Source: Caecitellus pseudoparvulus
Lineage: Eukaryota > Bigyra: Bicosoecida
DNA length: 64,000 bases
Assembly (NCBI GenBank): GCA_965644315.1
Contig: CBFFRQ010000018.1
Coordinates: forward strand, 496,001-560,000
Direction: 5' to 3'
Shown: piece after piece, positions 55,701 to 64,000 of the stretch
How positions within the stretch are numbered: the stretch's first letter is position 1
Layout: the number at the start of each line of letters is the position of its first letter
The notes under the pieces: model-generated
The model's database searches: none
What the model was told of the DNA's origin: nothing
What the model saw: the letters and a program-made list of their open reading frames with translations, nothing else
Translations under genes and position numbers: made by a program

Positions 55701-58511
55701 TGCACGGACGTCATGGTAGCATTTCGGAACCAAGGGAGGGTCGAGCAACGCAGGTTGGAGCTTGTGGCGCCTGAGAACGTAGGACTCTTGCCACTTGCGA
55801 ATGCTGTCCGCATCGCTGTTAAACCGAGTTGCAGACCACCAAGCAGGCACGCTAGGCACGGCAGCAGCTTCATCGCTGGTGTCTCCCACTGCTTGAAGTT
55901 GCTCTCTGGCTTGTGCAGTTGACGCAGCTGGCGTGCCCGCAGCGTCCACATTCCTGACTGCTTCCTCCTCTGCTGGCTGACCATTTCCAGACCGTTCATC
56001 CGGGGGGGCTACCACACCCCCAGGCAGGACACACTGTGGCTGCATAGCTTTGCCTGTACTGTGGGATGTGGAAGGCGGTATCTGCTTGCGGGGGGAGATC
56101 CACGTGCTCTTGTTTCCGACGTGCACTGGTTCCAGGTCCAAGCCGGCACCACCTGGAGGGACGTGCGGTGCAGCCGCTTCCGCCAGGCACTCCATCCTGT
56201 CAAGTTCGTCTAACAAGGTTTGGGGGTCTCCATTCAGCTTCTCGTCTTTTTCGTCTGTCAGCCCAGACACACGCATGAGCGCCGCCAGGTCCCGGAAGGA
56301 GTTGTTGAAGGGAGTGCCTGTGACACACCACTTGTACGCAGCGCGCAAGCTGGAGAGGGCGGCATTGCACTCGCTGGCGATATTACGCGCAGGGATGTGG
56401 GCTTCATCCATAACCACCCGCAGCCATGGAAGTACCAAAAGAGGGCATGCATGCAGAAGCGGATGCCGGGGGTGCACAAGGTCGACACTGGGAGTGTACC
56501 CTTCAGCCGGGTCAGGAGGTGCGGGTCCACGAGAACCGACAGGGTGACTTGGGCTGCAATCAGCATCAGAATTCTGCAAAGGCGCCCCACTTGACGGAGA
56601 CAAATGCAAATCGCTCAGATCTGACGCGTCGGTTTCCTCTGAGTCAGAAAGGAGATCGATGACCTCTGTGCCGCTGGACTCACCTGCACTTGCATCAGAA
56701 TCTGAGACAAGGTGGCGAACAGCCTGTGCTAGCTCCTGCTGCCGTTCTCTGGACAAGGGGGGATCACTGGCTCCAACAGCGGGTCCAGCCACAGGTGGTG
56801 ACGGCCGCGGAGCCGCCGCAGGCTCGACAGTTCCAGCCGGCTCGGCCCTGCTACCCGGGCGCGTGCCAAGAGGCTCCACAGCCGGCTTGTAGGATTCAAA
56901 CTTAGAAGCATGCCACGCAGCACCATGTTTTATTGCTGCTTCCATTTCAAGACGGTGAAATACTTGCACAACGTTGCGCTGCAGAGTGCGGGCTGGCGGC
57001 TGGCGGGGCAGTTCCAACCGCTGGCGTTCTGCGCGACCCCAGCCCAGCAAATGGGGCATGCGCCAAGTCGTCTCACGTTGACGATCCACCGCAATAGGTT
57101 CCCCGCCATCCATCGAATCACCACGTTTTCGCTTCGCTCGCGCCCTTGACCGCTCCCTCGTCCGGTACTCCTGAACGCTATGGACGAGGCGACGGTACTG
57201 AGATGCAAGGGTTCCGTACGTAGTGACGACAATTCGTTTCCTGGCAAGGTCGTTCAAGGTCGCTTGGTGTGTCTTTCGGGACCTGTGGTACACGAAGACC
57301 TCCTCTGGCCGCAACATTGTGAAATCTGCGGCTTTCTCAGCCCAGTGGCTCAGCAGCGCCAGCGGGACGAGAATGAGGGTCCTCGGGAAGTCAGGTTGGC
57401 ACAGGTGCTGTGGGCCCACGCAAGGAAGGCGAGGAGGAATGTAGGAATTGCACAGAATACCAGCCAGGACGCTCACTGTCTTCCCGAGACCCATGTCGTC
57501 ACAAATCCACCCGCCGCCGACAGGGCTCGTCACATTGAAGGGGTCGCACCAGCGAACGCCGCCGCCGGGTGCCCCTCCACGTGCAGGGATGGGCACGTGC
57601 TCCCCAAACTCCTTTAGCTCCCTTGATAACCAAAACAGCACTGCGTCGTGTTGGTGTGAGCGAAGTTGCCCCTTGAAGCCCGCCTGGCGCAGAAGGGCAT
57701 CGATGGCCTTGACTTGTGCAGCGCTGCACGCTCGAACATACCGCTCCAGAGCCCTGGGAGCCTGCTCAATCGATACTGCTTCTTGCATCTTGAGGGCTGA
57801 TCCTAAATCTGCAACAGCACCTTCTGGTGGCGCGGAGGGTTCTGGGTCAGCGGCCTCGTGGGTCAGTGACGCACGAGTAGATGGACGAGCCTGGCTTTCA
57901 AGGCTGCCTTGGGAGGCGCCGACAGCGCGTGCTACGCTGTGGTAGATCGAGTCCCGGAAAGACTGAAACCACTGACCAACCGCATCTCCAAGGGACGCGG
58001 CCGTGCTCTGCTGTGCACGAGCATGCGCCTGGTTCTCTGCTTCGCCAGCGGCAACGCTGGCCGCCGCTGCCTGGCTTGTGCGCCAACCGCCTGATGCCAC
58101 TCCTGGCAGGCCGGATGACAAGGGAAAGCTCACTGTTTGTTGACCTTGCTCGTGCTGGTGACTGGCAGCCAATGAGCCCGGGCTCAGGACCGTGTCCTCC
58201 GCAAGCATGAGTTGGGCTGCTTGCTGCGGCAGGATTTGACGCAGAGTGACATGTGGCGCCTTTGCCGAGCCCCCCAAGGAAGACATGAAGGACAGCTTCT
58301 CTTGGCTAAGTGCTGGAACGTAGAATGCCCCTTCCTTGGTGCACTTCAAGTACCCGCCTTCGGCGAGGATCCGCATGTGGTGCTGCACAACGGGCGCTGG
58401 GCAGCCGATTCGTGCTAGGCACCGTGCCAAGGGGCGGGCTGGAACAGGCTGTTGAAGCACGCTGTTCAACGACTTAAGCCAAAAGAACATGAACACTGTC
58501 CCAGGCTCCAT
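52776..58511 (-). CDS. SNF2-family ATPase with SUMO-interaction motifs and RING remnant (Uls1/Rad5-like)
   Basis: One exon gives 1911 residues from ATG 58511. Residues about 25-75 (PLARCLARIGCPAPVVQHHM, EGGYLKCTKEGAFYVPAL) look like a winged helix. The first helicase lobe has WICDDMGLGKT near residue 344, LILVPLALLSHW, VVTTYGTL and VVMDEAH near 700, then KWCVTGTPFNN. The second lobe starts near 1655 (VVVFSMWSSTLDLAEGV), with LLMTYPAGGVGLDL and AVDRVHRMNQ. About 860 residues separate the lobes, and CPYCRLSIG just before lobe 2 is the second half of a RING finger, as in the Rad5/Rad16/Uls1/SHPRH group. Two SUMO-interaction motifs flanked by acids are visible: VIDLLSDSEE near 614 and VVDLLDSSDDEV at the very end. 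Inference: a SUMO-directed chromatin translocase, possibly with ubiquitin ligase ancestry. Confidence 0.9.
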   Translation of the reverse strand: MEPGTVFMFFWLKSLNSVLQQPVPARPLARCLARIGCPAPVVQHHMRILAEGGYLKCTKEGAFYVPALSQEKLSFMSSLGGSAKAPHVTLRQILPQQAAQLMLAEDTVLSPGSLAASHQHEQGQQTVSFPLSSGLPGVASGGWRTSQAAAASVAAGEAENQAHARAQQSTAASLGDAVGQWFQSFRDSIYHSVARAVGASQGSLESQARPSTRASLTHEAADPEPSAPPEGAVADLGSALKMQEAVSIEQAPRALERYVRACSAAQVKAIDALLRQAGFKGQLRSHQHDAVLFWLSRELKEFGEHVPIPARGGAPGGGVRWCDPFNVTSPVGGGWICDDMGLGKTVSVLAGILCNSYIPPRLPCVGPQHLCQPDFPRTLILVPLALLSHWAEKAADFTMLRPEEVFVYHRSRKTHQATLNDLARKRIVVTTYGTLASQYRRLVHSVQEYRTRERSRARAKRKRGDSMDGGEPIAVDRQRETTWRMPHLLGWGRAERQRLELPRQPPARTLQRNVVQVFHRLEMEAAIKHGAAWHASKFESYKPAVEPLGTRPGSRAEPAGTVEPAAAPRPSPPVAGPAVGASDPPLSRERQQELAQAVRHLVSDSDASAGESSGTEVIDLLSDSEETDASDLSDLHLSPSSGAPLQNSDADCSPSHPVGSRGPAPPDPAEGYTPSVDLVHPRHPLLHACPLLVLPWLRVVMDEAHIPARNIASECNAALSSLRAAYKWCVTGTPFNNSFRDLAALMRVSGLTDEKDEKLNGDPQTLLDELDRMECLAEAAAPHVPPGGAGLDLEPVHVGNKSTWISPRKQIPPSTSHSTGKAMQPQCVLPGGVVAPPDERSGNGQPAEEEAVRNVDAAGTPAASTAQAREQLQAVGDTSDEAAAVPSVPAWWSATRFNSDADSIRKWQESYVLRRHKLQPALLDPPLVPKCYHDVRAKLSSVEETSTYALWATMVVDASKVSAALTKMSKFKPAHPLEGEHRLGVMQNVATQVLYFIILARHGKVLDSDQVTAWTRAGELYEEAEAAHSSQAPVPGSSRRRGKRTRDGAQSHASRVREELGFSVAKVNVRNLALVDFLLSLIRQRQITVHCMATLTRGHTLHATPLESRARLLVASSMRRRPCGTWSASMAPQSTPVDPTRAEEGGAAGSWWQGLRRTRLVTGGIEPCMSGCMFTSYSTATSDDDVGIQHVLQTMRLTPEGVQCLGSSGDLPAAGGTLRGDEEWDTLPGTDLPPTLSANLLDAQDDESGEIAGSNAGAKQSFSCGHSVLNRHVATMTRTTLHAARHSPVAATAVLETWRIAARRLLAFLDNMLNPSDRMKASIPMEVLGQSEGGIVRRLPLPTAAAACGAPVSQCADIAVEFVPAGHKFVGALDQAQVGSVLGLPGAPALEHFTGPQDATPGAEQAQPAPSLPLLPKSAIRDDGTVSVGSWDCTAAVPAPVPFMSDSFATVACLVMQWPQGYFRLRLPTCRPDVSSTAAWIVGGDGCYQMLSAQAVGEGRVTLHTVTDPRTGSTWESEEAQHPLNAHARASSETSVGGLARQELKEGWDWVIPCSSREEWQVGVEEALLGAAEAQRRRRFRVLADCSYNSRPPTWFTHFNPQATFPQPCPYCRLSIGWNGQGVGRESTKLALLRQTLAQILHVSAEEGVQNPEGHRVVVFSMWSSTLDLAEGVCADLGLRVLRFDGSVPLKERSTVIDTFKDLSQEVHVLLMTYPAGGVGLDLAAVKRPQAFPSAKPSWARLCSRVILLDLWYNAQVEAQAVDRVHRMNQPEQVRVYRIMCNDTLDEHILEAQQKKLGAAAFALDLAESPSVQLRQGSSSHELLDSIVSQLQSMVAMNSDRMKRVFGARAGVWGDRSAHGTVEAAAASEVKPLQQRRRRPRLRRATPPPRTGGQAESSEVVDLLDSSDDEV

Positions 58512-58985
58512 GCTTCTAGCGTTGTTGCCGTGCCCAGCGTGGGTGTCTCGACCTCTCAAAAGTGCCGTCCAATTTCCGCAACCACCGCGAGGTCTTGGTC
58601 GGCCGGGCTGCGCTTGCGGGGGCACAGGCCTCACCGAAGCAGCTGGACACAGTGCCAGTCACCCTTGTGTATTGTTTTGGAGAGTTGGTCCCGCGTGGAA
58701 GCCCTGGATGGTTGCCCTGGGCAGCTCTCACCCCGCTGGCCCAGGAAAAAGCCCAAGCAAGGATCCCAGTTGTGAGCAAGTGGCAACAGGCTCCGCGCAT
58801 TGCTCTTCACGAATAGCGGGCCAGTGAAACCTCCCAAACTGAGTGTTGGATTTAAATTGCTCCTCCCCGTGGCCGTGCGCGTGATGCGCGCAGCCCTCCT
58901 GCATCGTACGCGACTGAGGCGTGGCGTGCAGAATCTACTGTACGCCAAACCAACGAAACAAGAGCTGCGAGGGCCCTGCTGGCCC
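58512..58985. promoter_or_regulatory. Divergent intergenic region, SNF2 / TmcB-like gene
   Basis: This region lies between two outward-facing genes and should hold both promoters. The right-hand start is not fixed, so the first exon of the TmcB-like gene, or an additional 5' exon, may lie in it. I see nothing else. Confidence 0.4.
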
Positions 58986-61900
58986 ATGCCGCGCCAGAGC
59001 ATACTATCTCCACCCGCTTGTGCACGCTGCGGCCAGATTAGTTCTTGCCTGAGCATCTCTTTCTTGTTAGGGACCAGGTGGCAGGGAGCGGGTGAATGGT
59101 GGGGAGTGCTGCTGTGGGTTGTCACCATGATGCCCCGGCTGGTGGACATAGTGAAGCCGCTCCTCGGCGGCTCGTACATCCCCACCCGGATACTGTGGCT
59201 ATTCATGTTCGGCATGTCCATTCAGTCGTTGACAGTTGCCCTCAGTGTCATGAGTTCAGCGCTGCCGGCAAATGAAGCTCGAGATACCTTCGCGAAATCG
59301 GCCTCCTGGCTTGCACTCATTCGAGCGGACGTTGAGCAAGGGCCCAGGTCGTTTTACTTAGCCTCGCTCGCAGCCTTTGCGTGGACTGGCTTTGTTGGCA
59401 GCCTCGTTGCTGGGTCAGTGGTCTTCAAGTGAGTGGTGTGCCCCGGCTCGCGCAATGCTCTCGGCGTGGCTGCGGCTTTGGCGGAGGCAACTCGTTGCAG
59501 CTTGCTGTCGCCTGACGCAAGACGCCGGGCTGCACCCACCCAGGGCAGCTGCTTTTCCAGCTTAGGTTTTCCTATGTCGGGTGTTGCACGGCGCTGGCCA
59601 CTACTTCGGCGCGCGCCTTGCGGGGCGCAATGTGCGAGTGTCGCTTGCGCCCTGCAGAAACGCAAGTGCCTCCGAAGCCAGGCTTGTTGCCCACGCCGAA
59701 TCCCTGCGCCTGCCCCTGACAAGCTGACTGCGAGACATACTACTTTGTCACGTCTGTGCCTGCACGCCCCCTTGCCCTGGCTCGCAGGCAAGCCACTGCC
59801 CTGCACAAGTTGACTCGATCCGTGCTTCACGTGCACAAGTGGCTCCTTGCATACCCTACACTCGGCCTCTGCGTGCGGTACCTCGTGTGCTGGGAGTCCA
59901 TCGACGCAAGCACAGTGCTGGGCACTCCGGTCCTCAGCCAGAATGCCATTTGGGATCCCGACCACGCGCTGGATTCGCCCGTGGGGCTACAGGGTGCCGT
60001 GAAGCCGCAGTTCGGGGTGTCCTTCGTCCCCTCGCTCTTTGGGGGAGGGGCACAGTGCTACACAGGGTGGCACCTCCTGCACGTGCTGGTGGCAGTGAAT
60101 ATCATGGGTGCATCCAATGCCTTGTGGGCTCTGGCGTACATGACTTCGCCAGAGCAGTACAGCGGCAGCTCCGTGCACTTGCCATCCAGCCAACTTGCAG
60201 CCCCTGGTGCCCACTTGCTCACTGAGACGGCGATGATGGTCGAGTTCTTCACCTTTGTGAACATCATCATGGCAACAGGTGTCGCCATGGATATCATGCC
60301 GCTGGCGCTTGCCTTGCCTTTGGGCGTCTGCATCACAGTGGCTATCGTGACTGTGATCAGCGTGCTGCTTCCCACGCGCCACACCTCAAACATGCTGCTG
60401 CTCCTGGCCCTTGCATTGGCTAACTTCATGATCATGCTCCTTGCTATAATTGCGAACCTGCTGGGGGATGGGGCGGCTGACTTCACCTTCACCATCTTCC
60501 TCTTGGTGCTCGTTACGTTCGTTGGTGGGGTTGCTCTGGGCACCGGGCTGCAGGAGCGCATGCTCTTGCGGGAAGGGCGGGACACTGTCCTGCCCACGCA
60601 TGTGCTTTTGTGGGTCAACCACCGCATCTCACGTGCTGTTCAGGTACAGCTGTGGCTGCTGGGCTCAGCGGATGCAAGCGCATCCCTCGAGCGGTTGCAG
60701 CACCATGAGCAAACCTCGGCAGCTTCTGCCGTGGAAGTCCGCCAGTTGGCCATGTGGGAGCCACACTTGTCATCGTCGAGTCTCAGCTATCAACAGCTGC
60801 TCGGTGTTAGCCGCAGTGTCGCATCTGAGGTGTCCAAGTGTACCATCGTAGTGGAACGCATGCTCACCCAGCGACCTGGGTCCTCTGCAGCACACCTCGT
60901 CGCGGCAGAGTACTTCTCCAGCTCCATGGTCTGCACAAATCGCCACAGGGAGCTCTTTCACATTGCAAAGGCGCTGAAAGCTGGCGGGGCCTTGCCGTGG
61001 GTCCGCATTCAGTGCTGGCAGCGGCTGTTCCTTGTCCGCCGGTCCATGTTCTCCAACATCGCAGCGGGCTTCACCACACGCAACAGGGCACTGGCAGGGC
61101 TGGCCCTTGCACTCACTGACACAGTGTCCCGCATGCACGAGATGAGGGACCGCCTGGGGGAAAGGCTGCTGCTGCACCAGCGCAAGGCGCAAGGGACGAC
61201 CACCTTCGCAAACCTGCAGGGCGTGATGTTGCCAGTTTGGTCGCTTGCGCGGGACGTGAGTGGGATCTTGCTGTCCAAAGATGCACACGGGAGTCTAGTG
61301 TTTCCGGGAGCCATGCAGGCGTTTTGCAGCATGCTAGTGTCAGACTCGGACACCAGTCGCGGTGAAGAGGTGCAGGGAAACCCAAGCTCGCCGTCAGCAC
61401 CGAGTGACCCGTCGTCTCCTGCGACACAGCCAGCCTCTCCCCACAGCAGCGCCCTCGCCAAGGACTCGAAGCTGTGGCTCAGATGCCCAGCAAGCCTGCT
61501 GTGTCCGTACCAGGCAGGCACGCTGTCTGGAAATTCGCACCTGCCAGCAAGGGTCATGCGCATGATTCGCCGTGAGCGAGCGGCAGCGAACGGATCCCGC
61601 CTTGTCTCACTCGAGGCTCAGGCAAGGGCCAGTCGCTCAAACCAAGACACTGATGCACGGGCGTACTTTCTGTGCACAGCATGGGAGCCAAGCGCGAGCT
61701 CCTTTCTTTTGCGTGGGGTCTCAAGCGACCTAGCCAAGCTGCTGCAGCTTCAGACAAGCAGACTTCGACACACGCCTCTCTCAAAGATTCTCCTGCCTAG
61801 GCGGAAGGGCGAAGCAATCGGGGGCTCCGAGCTTCAAGAAAAGGATATGGATGCTCTGCAGCAAGGGATGACGATGCAGCTGCGCACGTCTCCTTCCTCA

Positions 61901-64000
61901 ACAGTGTGGGCAAACGTGCTCGCGATCGCGACGTGGGACACTACTGTGCACACGGTGGACAGCTCAAGGGGTGCCAACAAGTCCACCACAGTATCAGAGT
62001 CCCTCTTGTCATCCTTGCGGCAAGATGGGACCAGCCTCCGCGAAACCGAGACCGAGTGGGCCGGCGTTCCCGAGGCTCAGTGGATGCTGCTGTTGGAACC
62101 AGTGCGCACTGTGACAACAGACACAGAGGGTCGTGTCAAGGGGGTTGTGTCCCCACCTTCCACACCAGCCCAAGTTGCTACCGTTGTTACTGATGCCAAA
62201 CACCGGGAAGCTGCATGGGTGCGGCACTGGCTGAGTTTCCCTCTGTCCTCCGCGGATGTGGTGCGGAGCTTCACAGCTCTGGTGCTTGCCTTGGTTGTTG
62301 CTACCACGCTGTACTGTGTGTACATCGGCTCCTCCGTCTTCGGAACGCTCTCTAGCACTCCATTTGTCGTGCGATTCGCGCTTCCATCTGTCTTCGGTCA
62401 GCTGACGTCAGCTCCGTTTCACTCGCAGCTGTTACTGGCAGGCGCTGGGTCTGCGGCGGCCGGGGCCAACACCACGGAGCCATCGGCGCTTCTGGCCGCA
62501 GCTAGTGGATCTCTGCGGGAGTGGGCTGATGCTATTTCTGAAGCCCCTCCCCAAGCGCTTCTGTTGCAGCAAGTGGTGGAGCAAGGCGAATTCTGTGCGC
62601 GCTGTGAGCTGCTGGAGGCAGCATCCGGCGCCTCAAGCACGCTGCCGGACGGGATCCAAGCTGTACATTCTACCCTACACCAAGAGGCTTTGGCTAGTAG
62701 CGAAGGCGGTGCTGTCTTCAGATTCACGCAGGTGCCCTCCTTACTCCAGGCGCTCGTGTCGGCGACCTTGGACGCTAGTACGTTGGCAGCATCGAAAATG
62801 TCTGCGTCATTCGCTGCCACTTTGGCTGCGCGCAATTACCTTGCTGGTGTGACAATCGTTTTCTTGACCGCCTCAGCTTCCTTTTCAGCAGCAATGTTTA
62901 CCCGAGCCAGTAACCGCAAGGGAGCGAACATCCTTTCGAGGACTCTGCAAGACCTGTCGGGTAGCCAATCGTCAAGGGACCTGGCCAAGTCAGCACGAGT
63001 GAAGGCTGGTGTCTCTTGTGCAACCGACCAACTCATTCCCGGGATCACTCTGGGGTCCCTGTTAGTGGCGGGTTTTGCCGCTTTCATGACAGTCTCCCGG
63101 AACGAACCGGAGGGATTGTACCCCACCACTGTAAACGCGCTGCATGCATCTTTTGCGTTTCATGCTGCCGCAGGCAACGCCACGCTTGCGTTTCATCAGT
63201 TTCTAGCCGCTGCGGCGAGTGGTGGTGCGCTTGCTCTTGACGAGGCCATGTCGGGCTTGTCCGCAGCACAAGCAGAGGAAGAACGGTGGCGGAAAGTGCT
63301 TTTCTCCCAAGGCGAGGAGGATACAGGATACATGGTGGCAGGCACACCTCAGGGTCAGCGAGGAGCTGGGGTTACACCTCATGGCACCGCGTGGACGATG
63401 TTTTTCTTCGATGCCTGCTCCCAGCAGGTGACCGCAGCTGAAGACCCACAGGCAGCCAGCCTACTGCCGGGTGGAGGGGTTGCTCGCGACGACAGTCGTG
63501 TGTTGAGCAAGGCTCACCAGCACCTTTGCAGGACGACAGGGAATGGTGTCTTGAGTGAAGGCTGGCTAGCTGCTGCTCTTATGATGCGAAAACATCGAAC
63601 AGTGGCTGCCAGGGCGCTGCTGAGTTGGGGGGGGGCTGGCCGCCAGGTTAGCCAATCCTGCGCACGAGCCCTCCAGCAGGAGCACTGGCAGCAAATGGAG
63701 GCCCTGCTTTCGTTGGAAACAGCAACGGTTCGGCGTATTGCAAACGCCTCGCAGTCCCTCAGACTGCACTGCGCTAACTCCACGGAAGAAGAGCTTGAGC
63801 ACTGGCTGGAGATGGCAGTTGACTCATCCCTGCTTGCCATCGTGCACGGTGAGACGCTGTCCAAGGAAGTCCACCTGCTGCTGGCGAGGCAGTACCTTGA
63901 AGCGGCAGCTCTGTATGCCAGAGTGACAATGATTCCCCTGTCTTGCATCCCTGTCCTCATCGTCCTCATGTACTCTGTGATGATGCCAGTCGCGCTCGTC
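58986..64000 (+). CDS. TmcB-like multi-pass membrane protein with a PAS-like region (runs off right edge)
   Basis: Exon 1 ends at 59428 (donor GTGAGT) and exon 2 runs from 59788 without a stop to the window end, over 1400 codons. The 359-base intron is long and might contain another exon. The N-terminal part has about eight hydrophobic helices (such as VLLWVVTMMPRLVDIV, FFTFVNIIMATGVAMDIMPLAL, FTIFLLVLVTFVGGVALGTGL). A helical region follows with the pattern of Dictyostelium 'tiny macrocysts' TmcB/C-like proteins: VVERMLTQRPGSSAAHLVAAEYF, then GALPWVRIQCWQRLFLVRR. Next comes a possible degenerate PAS domain near 61650-61830, then further helices from about 62260. Start choices are 58884, 58986 or 59127; 58986 keeps the first helix whole. 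Function in this family is poorly known. Similarity is judged by eye. Confidence 0.65.

Noticed and set aside
58800-59432. A stand-alone 210-residue gene
   Set aside because: Its last codons run into a GTGAGT donor, and the frame continues exactly in phase at the acceptor before 59788, so it is better read as the first exon of the TmcB-like gene.
1-64000. Search for tRNA, rRNA, CRISPR, transposon or integrated viral sequence
   Set aside because: No B-box-like tRNA motif in intergenic DNA, no repeat-spacer array, no transposase, reverse transcriptase or capsid-like frame, and no terminal repeats were seen by eye.

Overview
The window is nuclear DNA from a compact, GC-rich, unicellular eukaryote. 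Genes carry short spliceosomal introns, mostly 62-106 bases, with GTGCGT or GTGAGT-type donors and CAG acceptors. There are no operons, Shine-Dalgarno sites, tRNAs, rRNAs or mobile elements that I can see. I find 25 protein-coding genes on both strands, about one per 2.5 kb. Two run off the window edges. The organism probably has a cilium, because it carries a DZIP1/Iguana-like gene. The mix of a fungal-type Zn2Cys6 regulator, a Hippo/MST kinase with a SARAH-like tail, an EF-hand NADPH oxidase and a TmcB-like membrane protein fits a free-living flagellate protist or alga better than a plant, animal or fungus. The sequence alone does not settle the lineage.

Layout. 1-1141 (-): RND/Dispatched-like protein, cut by the left edge, with an in-frame TGA. 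1502-4679 (-): Zn2Cys6 transcription factor. 4939-6817 (-): secreted serine carboxypeptidase. 7238-9237 (-): ATAD3. 9554-10207 (+): VPS55/LEPROT. 10666-12557 (+): App1-like phosphatase. 12707-15730 (-): PX, AttH/CrtC and prenyltransferase domains in one protein. 16297-19433 (-): VPS35. 19792-20540 (+): TSR2. 20595-21758 (-): ankyrin-like. 21925-23635 (-): kynurenine aminotransferase-like. 24041-25720 (+): thioredoxin-like membrane protein. 25736-30434 (-): DZIP1-like. 30594-33731 (-): NADPH oxidase. 34318-37204 (+): orphan type I membrane protein. 37236-39692 (-): Sec1/Munc18. 39885-41704 (-): MAP kinase. 42012-44520 (+): HSP90. 44837-46380 (+): Hippo/MST kinase. 46408-47459 (-): PPCDC. 47622-48742 (-): folate/FAD-type mitochondrial carrier. 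48988-49777 (+): small membrane protein. 50289-52742 (+): GH47 mannosidase. 52776-58511 (-): SNF2 ATPase with SUMO-interaction motifs. 58986-64000 (+): TmcB-like protein, cut by the right edge.

Organisation. Convergent neighbours are nearly touching: 15, 27, 31, 33 and 54 bases separate several pairs of stop codons. Divergent pairs share about 250-600 bases. Introns cluster at the 5' ends of genes and are followed by one very long last exon. Many genes serve endomembrane traffic (VPS35, VPS55, Sec1, the PX protein, GH47), signalling (MAPK, MST, NOX) or mitochondria (ATAD3, the carrier, possibly App1), but I see no functional cluster. The most unusual items are the PX/AttH-CrtC/prenyltransferase fusion, the SUMO-motif SNF2 protein, the TQY MAP kinase and the TmcB-like protein at the right edge.
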